Of a DNA stretch of 25,778 nucleotides, positions 23,132 through 25,778 are shown piece by piece. The DNA is from a virus. Under the pieces are notes generated by a model. It was not told the DNA's origin. It was given only the letters and a program-made list of their open reading frames with translations, and searched no databases. The stretch covers positions 1 to 25,778 of IMG/VR virus record IMGVR_UViG_3300029922_000279; one strand, 5' to 3'. Positions within the stretch are counted from its first letter, which is position 1; every line of letters starts with the position of its first letter. The translations under genes and the position numbers were made by a program.

Positions 23132-23582
23132 CGTCGGGTTGCACTCCGCATTCGTCGATGAACTGCTTGAAGCTGACGCGGTCATGCAGGCTGAGCAGCG
23201 TGGTGATTTCGTCATCGTTGCACTCGGGATGCATATCCGCGACCAGGGCGCGCGCCTTGTCCGCTACGCCGCGCCCGCCCGGTCCGGCGAGCCACCGATG
23301 CTCCAGCGCAGTGCCAAAGCCGCACGAGGCGAGCAGGCGAAAGAGCAGGTCGGGATGGCGTTGTTGCAATTTCCACAGATGGATATTGACCCGCTCATTC
23401 ACCAACCACAGATTATAACAGGCCATCTCCGAGTCGGGCACCGAAACCGTCCATCGCAGGGCCGTCAAGGGGATAAATTCCCGGCGCACAGCATCCGGTT
23501 GTTTCGCCAGCCAGCCACCCTCGCATTGATCGATCTTGGCCAGGGCCTGGAAAATGTTCAGCTTGTATGATTTTGCCATCAT
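23004..23582 (-). CDS. possible sliding-clamp-loader small subunit (gp62-like), or unknown
   Basis: The protein has 192 residues; two adjacent ATGs at 23582 and 23579, with GAGGA upstream fitting the second best. The N-terminal half (FQALAKIDQCEGGWL, EFIPLTALRWTVSVPDSEMA, LWLVNERVNIHLWKLQQRHP, LLFRLLASCG) loosely follows the pattern of short gp62-type subunits (F-L-I, P-F-hydrophobic-RxLS, D, NExN, L, P/Y-LLN). The C-terminal 30 residues are Gln/Gly/Lys-rich and probably disordered where they overlap the next gene. The clamp-loader identity is tentative; the position in a leftward replication-type cluster is compatible. No gp44 or gp45 is in view. Confidence 0.45.
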   Translation of the reverse strand: MMAKSYKLNIFQALAKIDQCEGGWLAKQPDAVRREFIPLTALRWTVSVPDSEMACYNLWLVNERVNIHLWKLQQRHPDLLFRLLASCGFGTALEHRWLAGPGGRGVADKARALVADMHPECNDDEITTLLSLHDRVSFKQFIDECGVQPDDAKAILAAFNGQSSKTNPQGSETSGQGNPAQGRKTKAATAQM

Positions 23583-23609
23583 GAAATCCTCACCTTGCGC
23601 GCCGTGATC

Positions 23610-23700
23610 TAAATACCAGCGGGCAGACTTGCATGTGCTGCTGTCCCACGGTTGCTAGGAACCCCGTCGCGTGATTTGATCATCGGCGGGGTTTCCGATT
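23610..23700 (+). ncRNA. possible small RNA: late-like core followed by a terminator-like hairpin
   Basis: The plus strand has TAAATA at 23610-23615 with no plus gene downstream. About 43 bases further, GGAACCCCG (23658-23666) pairs with CGGGGTTTCC (23687-23696), one bulge. A smaller hairpin (GGGCAG / CTGTCCC) lies between. A transcript of about 75 bases would be antisense to the leader of the gene at 23582. The same hairpin could instead terminate the minus message after 23709. Evidence is only positional. Confidence 0.2.
23658..23696. terminator. GC-rich hairpin between two leftward genes
   Basis: AACCCCG / CGGGGTT with GGA / TCC extension, a 20-base loop and no long T run. It sits in the 126-base gap after the gene ending at 23709, the largest break within the leftward cluster apart from 24653-24798. 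It may attenuate or stabilise mRNA. Confidence 0.4.
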
Positions 23701-23708
23701 CAGCACGC

Positions 23709-24104
23709 TTACTTGCGGAGCCTGGGTCGAATCACCCCAGGAACGCCGATGCGACGCCCGAGTTTATTCAGTCTCTCGGTCGCCGGAAACGCATCCTCAG
23801 GAGCGGCAATCTCAGCGGCAGTCTCGCCAAACAAGTCCAATTGGTCGCGGCCATCCAGCGGCGCGGGAGCGGCTGAATGCTCGACAAATGGCGCCCCCGG
23901 CAGATAATCACTGAGCGCTTGGTAAGTACAGTTATCGAACGACCCAACCCCATTGGTGGGCAGCGCCCTGACATCGTCAAAGCGCTCGCTGAGCAACATG
24001 AACAGTTCGGCCATCAACAGGCTAGCGGCTTTCATGTTTCCCTTGCCGATCAGTCGGTAATATTCTTCCAGCAATTGATCACGTCGATCGTGAAAAGATG
24101 TCAT
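23709..24104 (-). CDS. hypothetical protein with a QLDLF clamp-binding-like motif
   Basis: I use the ATG at 24104 with AAAGG seven bases upstream; a TTG at 24122 overlapping the previous stop would add six residues. The protein has 131 residues. The first 45 are helical (RRDQLLEEYYRLIGKGNMKA, LLMAELFMLLSERF). Residues 88-92 read QLDLF, identical to the bacterial beta-clamp-binding consensus QL(S/D)LF, in a Pro/Ala-rich, probably unstructured region. The C-terminus is basic. No other family signal. It could tether something to a host or phage clamp. Confidence 0.65.
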   Translation of the reverse strand: MTSFHDRRDQLLEEYYRLIGKGNMKAASLLMAELFMLLSERFDDVRALPTNGVGSFDNCTYQALSDYLPGAPFVEHSAAPAPLDGRDQLDLFGETAAEIAAPEDAFPATERLNKLGRRIGVPGVIRPRLRK

Positions 24105-24118
24105 AATAGGGCCTTTGA

Positions 24119-24652
24119 TCAAGAGAAAATCTTAGTTATATCAAGCACTTCGGGTAACCGATGTACATCCTTGACGCAACATATACACGGTGGATTCGGG
24201 CGATTTTCCAAGGGCACCACCAGGATATGCCCGTATTTTAATTTAGGCAGTGTCCAGGTCACGTCCGGGAAGTTGTTCACGTGCACGATCTCGCCGAAAT
24301 CCGGCATATAGCTGGTAATCGGATTCAAGATGAACGCCTCGAACGGCCGATCGCGCAGGTCCTTCAGTTCGATAATCTCGACATAGCCAAAATCCTTATC
24401 GGCGATCACGATCGACCAATCGAGCGGAAGCTGCACCCGGTATTTGCCGATTTGCAGGTCGGCGGACGGCCGCGAGAACGCGTCGAGAAAGATCAACGGA
24501 ATGAAATAGAAATCGACTTCCTCCTGATCACTGTAATCCAACACACAATACCGTAAATCCTCGATCTCATCCACCGTCGAAGCATTGGCCGATGGCAACG
24601 GAATGCGATTCATGTCAAACGCGACGTTTTGATTGGTCAAAATTAAAACCAT
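24119..24652 (-). CDS. conserved T4-like phage protein of unknown function
   Basis: The ATG at 24652 has AAGGAA six bases upstream; the 21-residue extension to 24715 is Pro/Arg-rich and encoded in a structured leader, so I reject it. The 177 residues include VDFYFIPLIFLDAFSRPSA, YRVQLPLDWSIVIADKDFG, FILNPITSYMPDFGEI and PKLKYGHILVVPLE. This order (FYFIPL, PLDWS, NPxTxxxP, PKLKYGHxLxVPLE) matches a family I recall as hypothetical in T4-like marine phages. It is beta-rich with no catalytic signature visible. It sits directly downstream of the helicase half, separated by the structured 146-base leader. Confidence 0.7.
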   Translation of the reverse strand: MVLILTNQNVAFDMNRIPLPSANASTVDEIEDLRYCVLDYSDQEEVDFYFIPLIFLDAFSRPSADLQIGKYRVQLPLDWSIVIADKDFGYVEIIELKDLRDRPFEAFILNPITSYMPDFGEIVHVNNFPDVTWTLPKLKYGHILVVPLENRPNPPCICCVKDVHRLPEVLDITKIFS

Positions 24653-24701
24653 TTTTATTCCTTGATAAAACCATCCATCAAATACAGGCTTCTGAGGCGG
24701 T

Positions 24702-24802
24702 CTACGCGGCGTCACTGAACGGGTGGCGCCCAGCTAGCTAAAATGTCCTAGACGCCGCGTAGCCCCCGCTGGAAGCCCGTAGTGGGGGTGTTGCGTGGCT
24801 AC
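24702..24802 (-). other. structured intergenic region downstream of the helicase half
   Basis: CTACGCGGCGTC (24702-24713) and GACGCCGCGTAG (24751-24762) form a perfect 12-bp inverted repeat with a 37-base loop that itself holds GGG..CCC (24721-24731) and the palindrome AGCTAGCT (24732-24739). Immediately beside it CCCCC (24763-24767) pairs with GGGGG (24784-24788), and GTAGCC with GGCTAC (24797-24802, spanning the helicase stop). There is no T tract. It could be an mRNA 3' structure, a leader element of the gene at 24652 or a scar of an inserted element. Confidence 0.5.
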
Positions 24803-25641
24803 GGATACCGCAGCCGGACTTTCTGTACTGGATAGCCCGCCTCGGCGTAATAGGTTTTGCGTTTCGTCAGGTGCCGTGCCGAGAATTTCAATGACGAACA
24901 GACATCATAGATCACGGCATCGCTTTTGTCATTGGCCCGGCGCAGAATCCGTCCCGCCGCCTGGGTGTTACGCACGTATGACTTTCCCGGTTCGAGGATC
25001 ACCAAGTTGAACAGGCGCGGAATATTGATTCCGACTGCGGCGATGCCATAGGTAGCTACTATGATCTTGTTTGTCGCGGTCTGAATGGAATTATATTCGC
25101 GTTGCCGGGTAGTTTCTTTAGTACTGCCTGACACGAACACCGAGTCAGGGATCAGCTTTTGCAGCCGTTTGCCGCTTTCGATCCGATCGACCAGCACCAT
25201 GGTATTGCCGGTGGCCGCCCAGCCTTCGATCAACTTGGCGACATAGGCCAGCCGCTGCGGATCAGTCAGCAGGAATTCATGTTCTTCCTGATAGTCCGCG
25301 AATTCATAGTCCGGGTCGATCAACTGGCGGATTTCGATCTTGCAGTTTGCCAGCACGCCCTTTTCTTGCAGTTCGGCCGCCGAGAGGGTGCCGATCAATG
25401 GCCCGATCGCCGCCAACAGACAAATCGACTCGTGATCTTCCTTGGGCACACTGCCAGTGACGCCCCAGCGGATCGGCACATCCGATAACGCGCCGCATAG
25501 TAACGATTTGAGTTCCTTTCCCTTGATGGTGTGGCAATTCGCCACCACGGCGCCATTGGCTACGTAATTATGGTCGCGTTCAATATGCAGATTATAGGTC
25601 TTTTGCGGCGTGTCGATCTGCGATCGACGGATGAGTTTCAT
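24799..25641 (-). CDS. uvsW: split-intein C-half fused to the C-terminal half of a UvsW-like DExH helicase
   Basis: The protein has 280 residues, ATG at 25641 with AGGAAG four bases upstream and an in-frame stop 15 bases before the ATG, so it is a separate gene and not a frameshift. Residues 1-35 are an intein C-terminal segment: YNLHIERDHNYVANGAVVAN, with the block-F ERDHNY and terminal Asn, followed by Cys36. The +1 Cys continues as CHTIKGKELKSLL, the end of helicase motif II (DE-CH). Then come motif III (GVTGSVPK), IV (TMVLVDRIESGKRL), V (IIVATYGIAAVGINI) and VI (QAAGRILRR), as in T4 UvsW. The length equals a typical naturally split IntC of about 35 residues. The penultimate intein residue is Ala instead of His. 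Trans-splicing with an IntN-tagged N-half is required to rebuild motif II. Confidence 0.88.
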   Translation of the reverse strand: MKLIRRSQIDTPQKTYNLHIERDHNYVANGAVVANCHTIKGKELKSLLCGALSDVPIRWGVTGSVPKEDHESICLLAAIGPLIGTLSAAELQEKGVLANCKIEIRQLIDPDYEFADYQEEHEFLLTDPQRLAYVAKLIEGWAATGNTMVLVDRIESGKRLQKLIPDSVFVSGSTKETTRQREYNSIQTATNKIIVATYGIAAVGINIPRLFNLVILEPGKSYVRNTQAAGRILRRANDKSDAVIYDVCSSLKFSARHLTKRKTYYAEAGYPVQKVRLRYP

Positions 25642-25656
25642 ATAACTTCCTAATAC

Positions 25657-25778
25657 TCATAATACCAGCGGCTCCGTCTCTACAAACGCAATATCTCCCA
25701 GATAGATATTGGATGTTGCGTTCATCCGATCTGATATGGATCGCCAGCGATCTAACTTCAATGATACCCAGCACTCGC
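25657..25778 (-). CDS. C-terminal end of the upstream gene, possibly the IntN-bearing helicase N-half
   Basis: An open frame enters from the right edge and ends at TGA 25657, 15 bases before the IntC start. About 40 residues are visible, ending RMNATSNIYLGDIAFVETE then PLVL. The W, then L-GD step resembles the last strands of intein N-halves, where a LxxGD turn is common, so this could be the IntN tail of the helicase N-half. It could equally be an inserted homing endonuclease or an unrelated gene. The start lies outside the window. Confidence 0.45.
   Translation of the reverse strand, partial: ECWVSLKLDRWRSISDRMNATSNIYLGDIAFVETEPLVL

Noticed and set aside
24653-24798. tRNA or self-cleaving ribozyme in the structured gap
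   Set aside because: The long outer stem suggested an acceptor arm, but there is no T-loop, anticodon arm or recognisable hammerhead or twister core.
24799-25641. sequencing frameshift in a normal cis-splicing intein
   Set aside because: A ribosome-binding site, ATG and exact IntC length of 35 residues argue for a genuine split; a single-base error would not create all three. Resequencing would still settle it.
25592-25774. 60-codon minus-strand frame overlapping the intein start
   Set aside because: It covers the stop-and-restart junction in another frame; the IntC frame and the upstream frame both make better protein sense.
1-25778. CRISPR array
   Set aside because: No regularly spaced short direct repeats were seen on either strand.

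Overview
The window looks like part of a large, T4-superfamily myovirus genome. The evidence is several tail-fibre-like proteins, free-standing GIY-YIG homing endonucleases, T4-type late promoter cores (TAAATA, once the full TATAAATA), a UvsW-type helicase half, and several small genes that resemble families I recall from T4-like marine and freshwater phages. Base composition is moderately GC-rich. The host is probably a Gram-negative bacterium, perhaps an alphaproteobacterium, but nothing here fixes it. All family assignments come from reading motifs, not from searches.

Layout, left to right. 1-2730 (minus): a long tail-fibre-like gene that runs off the left edge. 2865-6208: small genes, a structural protein and a two-gene leftward pair, one of which looks ADP-ribosyltransferase-like. 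6296-6705: a truncated TnpB (IS200/IS605 type) that keeps its right-end hairpin. 6812-13504 (plus): two virion-type proteins, a large GIY-YIG endonuclease, three small proteins (two with signal or anchor sequences), a second GIY-YIG endonuclease, a TPR-glycosyltransferase, a MazG-like protein, a degenerate HNH remnant on the opposite strand, and a beta-class DNA methyltransferase. 13552-19533: three tandem tail-fibre paralogues, the third carrying a seven-repeat beta-propeller. 19572-20680: a nucleotidyltransferase-like protein and a conserved unknown. 20725-25778 (minus): a compact replication/recombination-type cluster that includes a very small protein with DNA polymerase III alpha-like motifs, a possible clamp-loader small subunit, and at the right edge the C-terminal half of a UvsW-like helicase that begins with a 35-residue split-intein C-half.

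Two systems stand out. First, the helicase is broken inside its DExH box. The visible gene has its own ribosome-binding site and starts with IntC, whose Asn-Cys junction leads directly into the CH of motif II, so helicase activity should depend on protein trans-splicing with a partner encoded to the right. Second, TAAATA late-promoter cores sit in the loops of perfect or near-perfect hairpins just upstream of at least six genes: the left tail fibre, the 3547 structural gene, both GIY-YIG genes, the first tandem tail fibre and the 20312 gene. The downstream arm covers or abuts the ribosome-binding site in most of them. This matches the T4 I-TevI, soc and e logic, where read-through RNA hides the ribosome-binding site and late RNA exposes it, but here it seems to be used across many genes. 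No gene in the right-hand leftward cluster has such a promoter, which separates late structural genes from early/middle replication genes.
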